Source: Verrucomicrobiota bacterium
Lineage (GTDB): Bacteria; Verrucomicrobiota; Verrucomicrobiia; Opitutales; UBA953
Length of the DNA: 18,327 nt
Assembly: GCA_005798925.1 (NCBI GenBank)
Contig: SYID01000120.1
Coordinates: 1-18,327 of the forward strand
Direction: 5' to 3'
How positions within the stretch are numbered: position 1 is the stretch's first letter; the number at the start of each line of letters is the position of its first letter. Shown in pieces: positions 6,934 to 14,444 of this stretch. The translations under genes and the position numbers were made by a program. Under the pieces are notes generated by a model that had not been told where the DNA came from, did no database searches, and saw only the letters and a list, made by a program, of their open reading frames with translations.

Positions 6934-8043
6934 ATGGCACCCGCCCAGCGAGACGACGCCTCGGCCGTCGCCCGGGAATTCGCGCTCGGCGGGGAAGTCC
7001 TTTCGGCGTCGCCTTACGGGAGCGGCCACATCAACGACACTTTCCTGGTGCGGACCACGCCGGGTTCCGGCCCGACGCGCTTCATCCTGCAGCGGATCAA
7101 TCAAAACGTCTTCCGCCGTCCCGACGAGCTGATGGCCAACGTCGAGCGCGTCTGCGCCCACGCCTACGCCAAGCTGCGCGCGGCCGGGGCGCCGGACGCC
7201 GAGCGTCGCACCCTCCGGCTGATCCCGACCCGTCACGGGCGAGCCTGGCTGGGCGAGGGGCCCGCCGACCGGTGGCGCTGCTACCACTTCATCGATGACG
7301 CGACCGGGCACGACGTCGTCCGGGCGCCGGAGCAAGCCTTCGCCGCGGCGAAAGCCTTCGGCGCCTTCCAGTCCCTGCTCGCCGACCTGCCCGGCGGCCG
7401 CCTGCACGAGACCATCCCCGACTTCCACCACACGCCCGCCCGTTTCGCCCGGTTCCGCCAAGCGCTCGACGTGGACGCCCACGGCCGCGCCGCGGCCGCC
7501 GGGCCGGAGATCGCGTTCGCCCTCGCCCGCGCCGACGAGGTCGCCGTGGTGACCGACGCCCTGCGCGACGGACGCCTGCCGGAACGCGTGACGCACAACG
7601 ACACGAAGCTGAACAACGTGCTGCTCGACGACGCGACCCAGGAAGGCGTGTGCGTCATCGACCTCGACACGGTCATGCCCGGTTCGGTGCTCTATGATTT
7701 CGGCGACCTCGTGCGCACTTCCACCTCGCCCGCGGCCGAGGACGAGACCGACCTGTCCAAGGTGACCATGCAGTTCCCGATGTTCGCGGCCTTGGTCCGC
7801 GGCTACCTTGAATCGACCCGGGGCTTCCTGACGCCGGCCGAAAAGTCGCTGCTGCCCTTCGCCGGCAAGCTGATCACGTTCGAAATCGGGCTGCGCTTCC
7901 TGACCGACTGGCTCGAAGGCGACACGTACTTCAAGGTCAGGCGCCCCGGACACAACCTCGACCGGACGCGCACGCAGTTCAAGCTGGTCGCCTCCATCGA
8001 ATCCCAGCTGCCCGCGATGCAGGCCTTGGTCGACCGCACATGA
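6934..8043 (+). CDS. nahK: N-acetylhexosamine 1-kinase (NahK/LnpB-like)
   Basis: APH/choline-kinase-fold enzyme, 369 aa, close in length to bifidobacterial NahK (about 359), which phosphorylates free GlcNAc or GalNAc at the anomeric carbon with ATP. Similarity to remembered NahK runs the full length: PYGSGHINDTFLV (27-39), RFILQRINQNVF (49-60), the Brenner motif VTHNDTKLNNVL (219-230) with catalytic Asp223, the metal-binding VIDLDTVMPGSVLYDFGD (241-258), RFLTDWLEGDTYF (321-333) and HNLDRTRTQFKLV (340-352). The HNDTKLNN and DLDTxMPGS versions separate it from aminoglycoside phosphotransferases. The start at 6934 is two bases after the previous stop; longer readings run through the preceding gene. 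It overlaps the epimerase by ATGA. With its neighbours it forms a kinase, nucleotidyltransferase and epimerase module for salvage of free HexNAc. Confidence 0.9.
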   Translation: MAPAQRDDASAVAREFALGGEVLSASPYGSGHINDTFLVRTTPGSGPTRFILQRINQNVFRRPDELMANVERVCAHAYAKLRAAGAPDAERRTLRLIPTRHGRAWLGEGPADRWRCYHFIDDATGHDVVRAPEQAFAAAKAFGAFQSLLADLPGGRLHETIPDFHHTPARFARFRQALDVDAHGRAAAAGPEIAFALARADEVAVVTDALRDGRLPERVTHNDTKLNNVLLDDATQEGVCVIDLDTVMPGSVLYDFGDLVRTSTSPAAEDETDLSKVTMQFPMFAALVRGYLESTRGFLTPAEKSLLPFAGKLITFEIGLRFLTDWLEGDTYFKVRRPGHNLDRTRTQFKLVASIESQLPAMQALVDRT

Positions 8044-8966
8044 GCCGGCGCGTCCTCATCACCGGCGGCGCCGGCGTCATCGGCTCCCACCTGGTCCGGC
8101 ACGTCGCCGGCCAGGCCGAGGTCACCGTGCTCGACGACCTCCGGAGCGGCTACGAACGCAACCTCGCGGGCGTCCCCTGTCGTTTCCTGCGCGGCTCGAT
8201 CCTCGACGAGACCGCCTTGCTGGCGGCCGCCGAGGGCGCGGACGAAATCTATCACCTGGCGGCGATGATCTCGGTGCCTGAATCGGTCGACCGGCCGGCG
8301 GAATGCGCCTTGCTGAACACCGAGGGCACCCGCCGCGTCCTCGACGCCGCCCGGCGGGGCGGCGCCCGCAAGGTCGTGCTGGCGTCCTCCGCCGCCATCT
8401 ACGGCGACAACCCTACGGTCCCGAAGGTCGAGACCATGCCGCCCGAACCGAAATCCCCGTACGCCGAGACCAAGCTCGCCGGGGAAGAGCTGCTGGAGGA
8501 ATACCGTCGTTCCCACGGCCTCGGCACGACCTCCCTGCGCTTCTTCAACGTCTTCGGACCACGTCAGGACCCCCGTTCGGCCTACGCCGCGGCCGTGCCG
8601 ATCTTCATCGCCAAGGCGCTGCGGGGGGAGCCGATCGGCATCCACGGAGACGGCGGTCAGACGCGGGATTTCATCCACGTGACGGACATCGTCGGCGCGC
8701 TCGCCTACGCCGGCGCCTCCCGGGAGATGGCAGGCACCTACAACGTGGGCTACGGCGCCAGCCAGTCGATCCTAGGGCTCGCCCGCGAGGTCATCCGGCT
8801 CACCGGGTCCCGCTCGACGATCGAGCACCTGCCGCCGCGCGCCGGCGACGTGCGCCACTCGCTGGCGTCGACCGAAAGACTGCTCGCGGCGGGCTGGCGG
8901 CCGCGCTCCTCGGTGCACGCCGGGCTCGCGGAGACCATCGAGCATTACCGTCAGCTCAAGGCGTGA
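8040..8966 (+). CDS. UDP-N-acetylglucosamine 4-epimerase-like SDR
   Basis: Extended short-chain dehydrogenase/reductase, 308 aa. It shows the NAD-binding GGAGVIGSH (9-17), the acid LDD (31-33), catalytic SSAAIYG (116-122) and YAETK (Tyr141, Lys145). It shares with WbpP-type UDP-GlcNAc/GalNAc 4-epimerases the run YGDNPTVPKVE (121-131), NVFGPRQDPRSAYAAAVP (170-187) and HGDGGQTRDFIHV (202-214). It should interconvert UDP-GlcNAc and UDP-GalNAc through a 4-keto intermediate with bound NAD, letting the kinase arm handle both sugars. dTDP-glucose dehydratase is unlikely because the catalytic Asp-Glu pair is absent. UDP-glucose/galactose activity cannot be excluded. It is the last gene of the block; its stop lies inside the convergent gene on the other strand. 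Confidence 0.86.
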   Translation: MSRRVLITGGAGVIGSHLVRHVAGQAEVTVLDDLRSGYERNLAGVPCRFLRGSILDETALLAAAEGADEIYHLAAMISVPESVDRPAECALLNTEGTRRVLDAARRGGARKVVLASSAAIYGDNPTVPKVETMPPEPKSPYAETKLAGEELLEEYRRSHGLGTTSLRFFNVFGPRQDPRSAYAAAVPIFIAKALRGEPIGIHGDGGQTRDFIHVTDIVGALAYAGASREMAGTYNVGYGASQSILGLAREVIRLTGSRSTIEHLPPRAGDVRHSLASTERLLAAGWRPRSSVHAGLAETIEHYRQLKA

Positions 8967-9810
8967 CGACCAGCGTCGTCCGGAGGAGTTCTTCCTCGCC
9001 GTCGTTCAGGTTGATCCAGAGATCGTAGGTTCCGGGCGACGGAAGGCGGAAGCGGAAAGCCAGCGTAGGATCGTCCGCATACTCGCCGCCCTCGAGCGTG
9101 GGATGCATGTGCGCGTAGCCGGCCTCCGGCTTGTCCGCCGAGAAGACCACGGCGTGCCCGAGGGCGCCCATGATCGGTCGCAGCCTGAGGGCGCCGCCCG
9201 GGCGGCCGGCGAGCCGGACGCGGATCATGGCGGTTTCGCCCGTGCGGAGCGCCGAAGCCTCCACCGAGACGATGCGGTTACGGAGCGGAGTCGGGACGGA
9301 GGGTGCGGCGGGCCCGGCCGGTATCAGGAGCTGCGCCAGCATGATGCGTCCGGTACGTACGTCGGCGAAATCAAGGTAGGCCTCGAGCGTCGAACCGCGC
9401 AGGGCCGCAGGGATGACGAAACGCCAGGAACCGTCGTCGGTCGGCTCGGGATGGACGTGGGCGTACGAACGGTCGCCGGATGCGCGTCGCAGATGCAGGT
9501 GGACCTTGCGGGTATGCGACACGGCGACCTCGTGCGCATAATAAGGGTGTCCGTCGTCCTTCGTCAGGCGCAGTTCGGCGATCGCGCCGTCGGACGACAG
9601 TGTCACCGCCGGCCGGACGGGGAAGCGCAAGGCGGCCGGAGAATAGAAGTTCGCCTCCTCGTTGACCCCGCAGAACTCGACGCCGTCCACGACCACGGGC
9701 TCGTGGTCGGCGTGCAGGAAGGCGCATTGGGTATCCGGCAACGAACGGAGGCCGGCGTAGCCGGCGACGGCCAAGGCGCTGATGAGCGCCGTCTGTCGGA
9801 GCGGCGTCAT
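8956..9810 (-). CDS. Membrane-anchored protein with two HxHP motifs (possible metal-binding)
   Basis: Predicted exported or inner-membrane-anchored protein of 284 aa. An N-terminal hydrophobic stretch (about 8-22, LISALAVAGYAGL) serves as a signal anchor. Two repeated halves of beta-rich sequence follow. Each carries a His-rich turn: HTRKVHLHL...SYAHVHPEP (99-123) in the first and GHAVVFS...GYAHMHPTL (218-239) in the second. Two cysteines (29, 47) lie near the N-terminus. Such HxHP segments remind me of YtkA/FixH-like or copper-associated periplasmic proteins, but I cannot place the family firmly. Its ATG overlaps the stop of the SCO-like gene (ATGA), so co-expression with a copper-type thioredoxin-fold protein is seen, which supports a periplasmic metal role. 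Function is inferred only. Confidence 0.6.
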   Translation of the reverse strand: MTPLRQTALISALAVAGYAGLRSLPDTQCAFLHADHEPVVVDGVEFCGVNEEANFYSPAALRFPVRPAVTLSSDGAIAELRLTKDDGHPYYAHEVAVSHTRKVHLHLRRASGDRSYAHVHPEPTDDGSWRFVIPAALRGSTLEAYLDFADVRTGRIMLAQLLIPAGPAAPSVPTPLRNRIVSVEASALRTGETAMIRVRLAGRPGGALRLRPIMGALGHAVVFSADKPEAGYAHMHPTLEGGEYADDPTLAFRFRLPSPGTYDLWINLNDGEEELLRTTLVVTP

Positions 9811-10628
9811 CGGGCCTGCGCTCCGGCCAGCGCCCGGAGCCTCGCCGCGATCTCATCCGGGTCGAAGGAGGGACCTTCGTTGCGGGAGACGATGCGCCCT
9901 TCGGGGGAGATCAGGATCAGGGCGGCGTTATGGACGATCGTGCCGTCGTCGCGCAGGGTCTGGATGCCGTAGTGGCGCATCAGGTCCTTGATCTGGCCGG
10001 CGTCGCCGGTGAGGAAGCGATGACGGGCGTGGTCGACGGCGTAGCCGTCGGCGTAGCTGCGCAGACGACCCGGAGTGTCGGCCTCGGGATCGAACGTGAT
10101 GGTCAGCAGCCGGATGCCGGACTCGCCGGCCAGGCGGTCGGCCAAAGCCTTCATGCAGGCGGTCGAAGCCGGGCACATGCGCGCGACCCGGCAGCTCGTG
10201 AAGATGAAATTCAGCGCGATAGCCTGCCCGAGCACGTCTTTCTTCGTGACCAGGCGGCCGTGCTGGTCCCAGAGCGCCATGTTCGGCATCAGTTCGTTGG
10301 GCATGCGCGTGACCAGACGCCCTTTGTCGACCGTCTCCCGGCGGAGCACGTCGGTGACTTCGGCGACTCGCCGGAGTTCCTCGGGGTCGGCCGAGACGAT
10401 GCCGCGGGCCACGGTCTCGCCGCCATCCGTCACGGCGTCATAGCGGACCATGCGACCCATCCAGCCCACCTTGCGGTCGCCCTCGGAGAATCGACGCAGG
10501 AAGTTCTTAGAACCATCCGCATGCGCGATCGTCGCCCATCCGTCCGCGGTGACGGAAACGACCTTGCCGGTCTCGGTGGCGGCGGAAAGTCCGACCACGG
10601 CCAGGAAAAGGAAGCAAAGATTGTTCAT
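9807..10628 (-). CDS. SCO1/SenC-family protein with N-terminal small domain
   Basis: Exported thioredoxin-fold protein of the SCO family, 273 aa; relatives deliver copper to or reduce the CuA site of cytochrome oxidase. A signal peptide is visible (MNNLCFLFLAVVGLSA). Residues 21-80 (GKVVSVTADGWATIAHADG...) form a small beta domain resembling a degenerate CusF-type copper domain. The SCO domain starts near 110. Its redox/metal motif is SCRVARMCP, with Cys146 and Cys152 in a CX5C spacing rather than the usual CX3C, and the distant conserved His is His233 in VHNAALILI. TITFDPEADTP (176-186) is typical of SCO. A further cysteine (158) follows. The gene begins two bases after the Ppx/GppA stop and overlaps the next gene. 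No oxidase genes are in the window, so the copper recipient is unknown. Confidence 0.83.
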   Translation of the reverse strand: MNNLCFLFLAVVGLSAATETGKVVSVTADGWATIAHADGSKNFLRRFSEGDRKVGWMGRMVRYDAVTDGGETVARGIVSADPEELRRVAEVTDVLRRETVDKGRLVTRMPNELMPNMALWDQHGRLVTKKDVLGQAIALNFIFTSCRVARMCPASTACMKALADRLAGESGIRLLTITFDPEADTPGRLRSYADGYAVDHARHRFLTGDAGQIKDLMRHYGIQTLRDDGTIVHNAALILISPEGRIVSRNEGPSFDPDEIAARLRALAGAQAR

Positions 10629-10630
10629 GT

Positions 10631-11554
10631 TCAGAGGTGTTCTCCGGAGGGACCAAGGAGCAGCTCAATCATGCCATGTCGAACGCCGTAGTGCGAAAGA
10701 TGGAAGGCTTCCGCCCCCGTCAGGTCCGCCAGCACGCAAAGGGTGATCAAGGCCGCGGGCATGATGTCGGCCCGGTCCGCCGGGATACCGGGGATGGCCC
10801 GTCGCCCGGCCAGGTCGGTGGCGCACATGCGGTCGCGCAGCTCACGGATACGGAGCAGGGGCAGCCGTCCGCCGACCGGAGCTTCGCCCATGGCTTCGAG
10901 ATGCAGGGCCACCGCGGCGAAGACGCCGCCCGCGCCGACGACCAGGAACTTCTCGGCCGCGCCCGCCGGGACGACGGTCTGCAGGGATGCAAGCAGATGG
11001 GTCCGGATGGAAAGCTGGTCGAGCTCGTCCACCGGACCATGGCCACCACGCAGGAAACCATGGGTCAGCCGGACCGACCCCAACGGGAAGCTGCGCGCGA
11101 GCACGCAACGCTGGCCGCGCAGGACCGAGACCTCGAGGCTGCCGCCGCCGAGATCGAAAGAAAGGATGTCGGCGTAGGCCTGGTAGGCCGGATCGGAGCG
11201 GACGCCGGCCGCGGCGAGGCGGGCCTCCACTTCGCCGGAGACGATGGTCAGCGGCACGCCGGTCGCCGCTTCGATCTGACGGGCGAACTCCTGACGGCTG
11301 ACGGATTCGCGCACGGCGCTGGTGGCGAGCACGCAGCAACGGGTCGCCCCGAGCGAACGGGCGAAGGCCAGCAGGCGACCGGTGGCCGCGACGGCCTCGG
11401 CGCGCGCTTCCGGGGTGAAAGGTTCGGCCGGTCCGCCCTCCGGCTGGAGCCGGACGGGTTCGGATATGCGGCCGAGTTCTCGGCGATCGGCCGCGGCGAC
11501 GACCGCGACCTTGATGGAATTGGAGCCTACGTCGACGACGGCGAGGACGGACAT
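10631..11554 (-). CDS. Ppx/GppA-family phosphatase (exopolyphosphatase-like)
   Basis: Cytoplasmic ASKHA-fold phosphatase of 307 aa that in known relatives cleaves polyphosphate from the end or hydrolyses pppGpp. Motifs: DVGSNSIKVAVV (8-19), TSAVRES (78-84), SGEVEARL (106-113) with the catalytic-Glu region, FDLGGGSLE (133-141), the phosphate-binding GAGG region in the second half, and HYGVRHGMI near the C-terminus. The length matches the short form, without the HD-like C-terminal domain of E. coli Ppx. Polyphosphate and pppGpp activities cannot be told apart from the sequence. It starts two bases after the lpxR stop and ends two bases before the SCO-like gene. Confidence 0.88.
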   Translation of the reverse strand: MSVLAVVDVGSNSIKVAVVAAADRRELGRISEPVRLQPEGGPAEPFTPEARAEAVAATGRLLAFARSLGATRCCVLATSAVRESVSRQEFARQIEAATGVPLTIVSGEVEARLAAAGVRSDPAYQAYADILSFDLGGGSLEVSVLRGQRCVLARSFPLGSVRLTHGFLRGGHGPVDELDQLSIRTHLLASLQTVVPAGAAEKFLVVGAGGVFAAVALHLEAMGEAPVGGRLPLLRIRELRDRMCATDLAGRRAIPGIPADRADIMPAALITLCVLADLTGAEAFHLSHYGVRHGMIELLLGPSGEHL

Positions 11555-11556
11555 GA

Positions 11557-12501
11557 TCAGAAGAGGTATTGGGCCTTGAGGCCGCCGTAGAAATGGAAAC
11601 CGTCCTGCGTCTCGAAGTCTTTCGAGCGGGCGGCGAGGAAATAAGCCAGCGACCAGTCGTCGTACTGCATCGTCGCGCCTAGGGCGCCCTGGGCGACGAT
11701 CGGCGCGCGCGTGACCGCCCGCGAATCGCGGAAGTTAGTGCCGTCGGTGGCGAAATTACGCACGATGACCTCGACTTGTCCGTCGACGAAGAGCCACCAG
11801 GCCGGGCCGGGGCGGCGGGCCCAGGCCGGGTCGTAGGCCGTGGAATGCCGAATGTAGGAGTGCCCCCATGAGCCAGCCAGGCCGTCGCCCCACCGCAGCT
11901 GGGCACCGAAAAGCGCCTCAGTCCGCATCGTGCCCAGCATCAGCCCGGCGCGGGCCAGCAGGTCCCAAGAGTCATGCTCGGCCCCGTCCAGGTCGAATCG
12001 ACGGCGGATTTCTCCGTCGATGTTCACGAGGATTTCGTCGGGCAGCTGCGTGCCCCAGCCGACGGCCGCGGGCGTGCCGATCAGCTTATGGAACTTGTTC
12101 TGGACGGTTTCTCCGCCCGCGGAGGGACCGATGACGCCCAGCTTCGCTTCGACCGAGAGGAAAACGTCACGTCGGCCGGATCGCTCGAGGATGCGGCCGA
12201 CGCCCCAGCCCGCGTAGAGAGCGGCGGAGTAAGGCATATCCGTATAAGGCGGCGTCACCGACGGCGGATTCGCGGTGTCGGCAGGGGTATTGATCTCCTG
12301 CGCGACCGAGAAGAACACGCCGTCTTCGCGGTTCAAAGAAACCTTGAGCCCCTGGGTATAAAAACGGTCTTGGTTCTGAGGGGTGAACTTGTCGTTCTCC
12401 TCGGTGACCGCGATCGCCCACGGCGCATCCTCCGGACTCGCGACGGCGGCGATGGTGGCGAGAACCAGGGAGAAGACAGCGCTATGACGGGCGGCGGACA
12501 T
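11557..12501 (-). CDS. lpxR: Lipid A 3-O-deacylase, LpxR family (outer-membrane beta-barrel)
   Basis: Outer-membrane beta-barrel enzyme, 314 aa, of the LpxR (DUF2219) family, which removes the 3'-acyloxyacyl chain of lipid A. After a signal peptide (MSAARHSAVFSLVLATIAAVAS) the mature part opens with TEENDKF (33-39), carrying the Asn-Asp pair, and DRFYTQGLKVS (45-55). QNKFHKLIG (134-142) supplies the catalytic His138, and GWGTQLPDE (148-156) matches the conserved GWxxQLxxE. The chain alternates aromatic and polar residues and ends in Phe, as outer-membrane barrels do for BAM recognition. The start at 12501 gives a clean signal peptide; the same frame runs open upstream to 13113, but that part is antisense to mlaE. 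No Shine-Dalgarno precedes it (CTCTCCCTTCGCCG). It leads the minus-strand block. Confidence 0.88.
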   Translation of the reverse strand: MSAARHSAVFSLVLATIAAVASPEDAPWAIAVTEENDKFTPQNQDRFYTQGLKVSLNREDGVFFSVAQEINTPADTANPPSVTPPYTDMPYSAALYAGWGVGRILERSGRRDVFLSVEAKLGVIGPSAGGETVQNKFHKLIGTPAAVGWGTQLPDEILVNIDGEIRRRFDLDGAEHDSWDLLARAGLMLGTMRTEALFGAQLRWGDGLAGSWGHSYIRHSTAYDPAWARRPGPAWWLFVDGQVEVIVRNFATDGTNFRDSRAVTRAPIVAQGALGATMQYDDWSLAYFLAARSKDFETQDGFHFYGGLKAQYLF

Positions 12502-12592
12502 CGGCGAAGGGAGAGCAAAGCATCGCCGGGAGCGACCGACAACGCCTTTCTGACTTGTGGGCGGGGGCGTGCCCAAGTATTTGACCATCAGG
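12502..12592. promoter_or_regulatory. Divergent promoter region lpxR / mlaE
   Basis: This 91-base gap separates two outward-facing operons and must hold both promoters. On the plus strand TTGTGG (12555-12560), a 17-base spacer and TATTTG (12578-12583) are a candidate pair. They would place the start only a few bases before the mlaE ATG, giving an almost leaderless message. A short GGGC...GCCC palindrome (12559-12574) lies in the spacer. No convincing minus-strand boxes were found. Confidence 0.3.
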
Positions 12593-13687
12593 ATGTCCCA
12601 AGCGCCTTCAGGCCTGCCGTTCGCCCGGACCGAAATCCAGGCCGATGGCCTCGCCGTGGTCACGGTCGGAGGAGTCTGGAGCGCCGACGTCGCGCTGCCT
12701 GACCTGGCTTTCAAAGGCGATCGCGTGAAGGTCGTCGCCGAGGACCTCGGAACGTTCGATTCCTCCCTTCCCTCCTGGCTCTTCGCCCGCGGTCGGCATG
12801 TCCGCCAGCTCGACCTGAGCGGACTCCCCGCGAGGCTCCAATCCTTGGTCACCATGGCCGAGAAAGCCTCGGAGACCGCGGAGAAACCGGAGGAATTCGG
12901 CCTCCTCGAGCGTTTCGGTACGTGGGGCGTCGACAGCGGCTCCTCCTGGGCTCGCGCCTTCGAACACGTGGGCCAGACCGCGCTCGGCTTCCTGCGCATG
13001 GTGACGGGAAAGGCCAAGGTCAACTGGTCTGACTTCACCTTGCAGCTCCAGACCGCAGGCGTGGACGCGTTGCCGATCGTCGCCCTGCTCGGATTCCTCA
13101 CCGGCCTCATCATGGCTTACGTCGGGCTGATCCAGCTCCGCCAGGTCGGCGCCACCGTCTACGTCGCCAACCTCGTCTCGCTGGCCATGACCCGCGAGAT
13201 GGGCGCCCTGATGACCGGGGTGATCGCGTGCGGCCGCACATCGACCGCCTTCGCCTCGCAGCTCGGCAGCATGAATGTCAGCCAGGAGACCGACGCGCTG
13301 CGCGCCCTGGGCATCAGCCCCGTCGAATACCTCGCCCTGCCGCGCATCCTCGCCGTCACGCTGATGGTTCCTCTGCTGGCCGTCTTCGCGACCTTCATCG
13401 GCGTCTTCGGCGGCATGGTGGTCGCCTGCGCAGGCGACCTCAGCGTGGAGCAATACCTGACGCAGGCCGTGCGCGCGATCACCTTCAAGAGCTTCCTCGT
13501 CGGCTTCATCAAGTCGGTCGCCTTCGGCTTCATCGCCGCGTGGGCCGGCTGCTACCGCGGGGCGGTCGCGAAGCGCTCCGCGCTGGGCGTGGGCGAGGCC
13601 GCCACCTCGGCCGCGGTGCTGGGCATCACGTTCATCGTGGTCTCCGACGCCCTCTTCGCCGTCATCTTCAACCTCTTCAACCTATGA
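12593..13687 (+). CDS. mlaE: MlaE-type ABC transporter permease with N-terminal STAS-like domain
   Basis: Inner-membrane permease of a phospholipid (MCE/Mla) transporter, 364 aa. Residues 1 to ~100 are a soluble domain with a predicted STAS-like pattern (LAVVTVGGVW ... VRQLDLSGLP), playing the part that the separate MlaB protein has in E. coli. The MlaE domain follows, with hydrophobic segments starting near ALPIVALLGFLTGLIMAYV, then the family signature: TREMGALMTGVIACGRTSTA, AFASQLGSMNVSQETDALRALG and YLALPRILA. It ends with a hydrophobic helix at FIVVSDALFAVIFNLF. ATG 12593 is preferred over an in-frame GTG at 12557, which adds 12 residues without conservation and would shorten the divergent promoter region. 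Its last bases overlap mlaF (ATGA). Confidence 0.93.
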   Translation: MSQAPSGLPFARTEIQADGLAVVTVGGVWSADVALPDLAFKGDRVKVVAEDLGTFDSSLPSWLFARGRHVRQLDLSGLPARLQSLVTMAEKASETAEKPEEFGLLERFGTWGVDSGSSWARAFEHVGQTALGFLRMVTGKAKVNWSDFTLQLQTAGVDALPIVALLGFLTGLIMAYVGLIQLRQVGATVYVANLVSLAMTREMGALMTGVIACGRTSTAFASQLGSMNVSQETDALRALGISPVEYLALPRILAVTLMVPLLAVFATFIGVFGGMVVACAGDLSVEQYLTQAVRAITFKSFLVGFIKSVAFGFIAAWAGCYRGAVAKRSALGVGEAATSAAVLGITFIVVSDALFAVIFNLFNL

Positions 13688-14442
13688 GCGGCGGCCGCGA
13701 CATCCTCGTCTGCCAGGACCTCGCCATCGGACACGGCGATCGGGTCGTCATGGACCGGCTCAGCTTCGCGCTGCCCGCCGGGCGGATCCTCGCCGTCATC
13801 GGACCCAGCGGGTGCGGCAAGAGCACGCTGATGCGCGCCCTCGGCGGGCTCGACGAGCCCATCGGCGGTCGCACGACCCTCATGGGCATCGACCTCGCCA
13901 CGGCCGCCGGCGCGGATCGCCAGTCCATCCTCCGCCGCACCGGCTTCCTCTTCCAAGGTTCGGCGCTCTTCTCCTCGCTGACCCTGCGCGAGAACATCGA
14001 GATGCCGATGCGCGAGTTCCTGCGGTGTCCCGCCAAGGAGATCCGGCAGCTGGCCGAATACAAGCTGGCCCTCGTCGGCCTCGCCGACGCCATGGACAAG
14101 CTGCCTTCCGAGATCAGCGGCGGCATGGCCAAACGCGCCGGCATCGCCCGCGCGATGGCCTTGGACCCTGAGGTCATCTTCCTCGACGAGCCGAGCGCCG
14201 GCCTCGACCCCGTCAGTTCCGGGCGCCTCGACGAGCTCATCCTCCGGCTGCGCGCGGCTTTCGGCACGACGGTGGTGCTGGTGAGCCATGAGGTCCCCAG
14301 CATCCTCCGGACGGCCGACTTCTGCGTTTACCTCGACCCCGAGACGGGCACCATGGGCGCATACGGGCCGCCGAAAGATTTCCTTCAGGCTGGCCAAGCC
14401 CCGAAGGTGCACGCCTTCTTCACCCAGGCTCGTTTCGACTGA
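13684..14442 (+). CDS. mlaF: MlaF-type ABC transporter ATP-binding protein
   Basis: Cytoplasmic ATPase of the Mla-type lipid transporter, 252 aa. All ABC motifs are intact: Walker A GPSGCGKST (40-48), the Q-loop around Gln91 (FLFQGSALFSSLT), signature ISGGMAKRAGIARA (144-157) in the SGGM form typical of MlaF, Walker B VIFLDEPSAGLDP (164-176) and the switch His202 (VSHE). It should pair with the MlaE permease next door, to which it is translationally coupled by an ATGA overlap. The order here is E-F-D rather than the F-E-D of E. coli. Confidence 0.94.
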   Translation: MSGGRDILVCQDLAIGHGDRVVMDRLSFALPAGRILAVIGPSGCGKSTLMRALGGLDEPIGGRTTLMGIDLATAAGADRQSILRRTGFLFQGSALFSSLTLRENIEMPMREFLRCPAKEIRQLAEYKLALVGLADAMDKLPSEISGGMAKRAGIARAMALDPEVIFLDEPSAGLDPVSSGRLDELILRLRAAFGTTVVLVSHEVPSILRTADFCVYLDPETGTMGAYGPPKDFLQAGQAPKVHAFFTQARFD

Positions 14443-14444
14443 CC

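Noticed and set aside
12502..13113. N-terminal extension of lpxR through the divergent region and into mlaE
   Set aside because: The added 204 residues are antisense to mlaE and precede a perfect signal peptide; the start at 12501 is far better.
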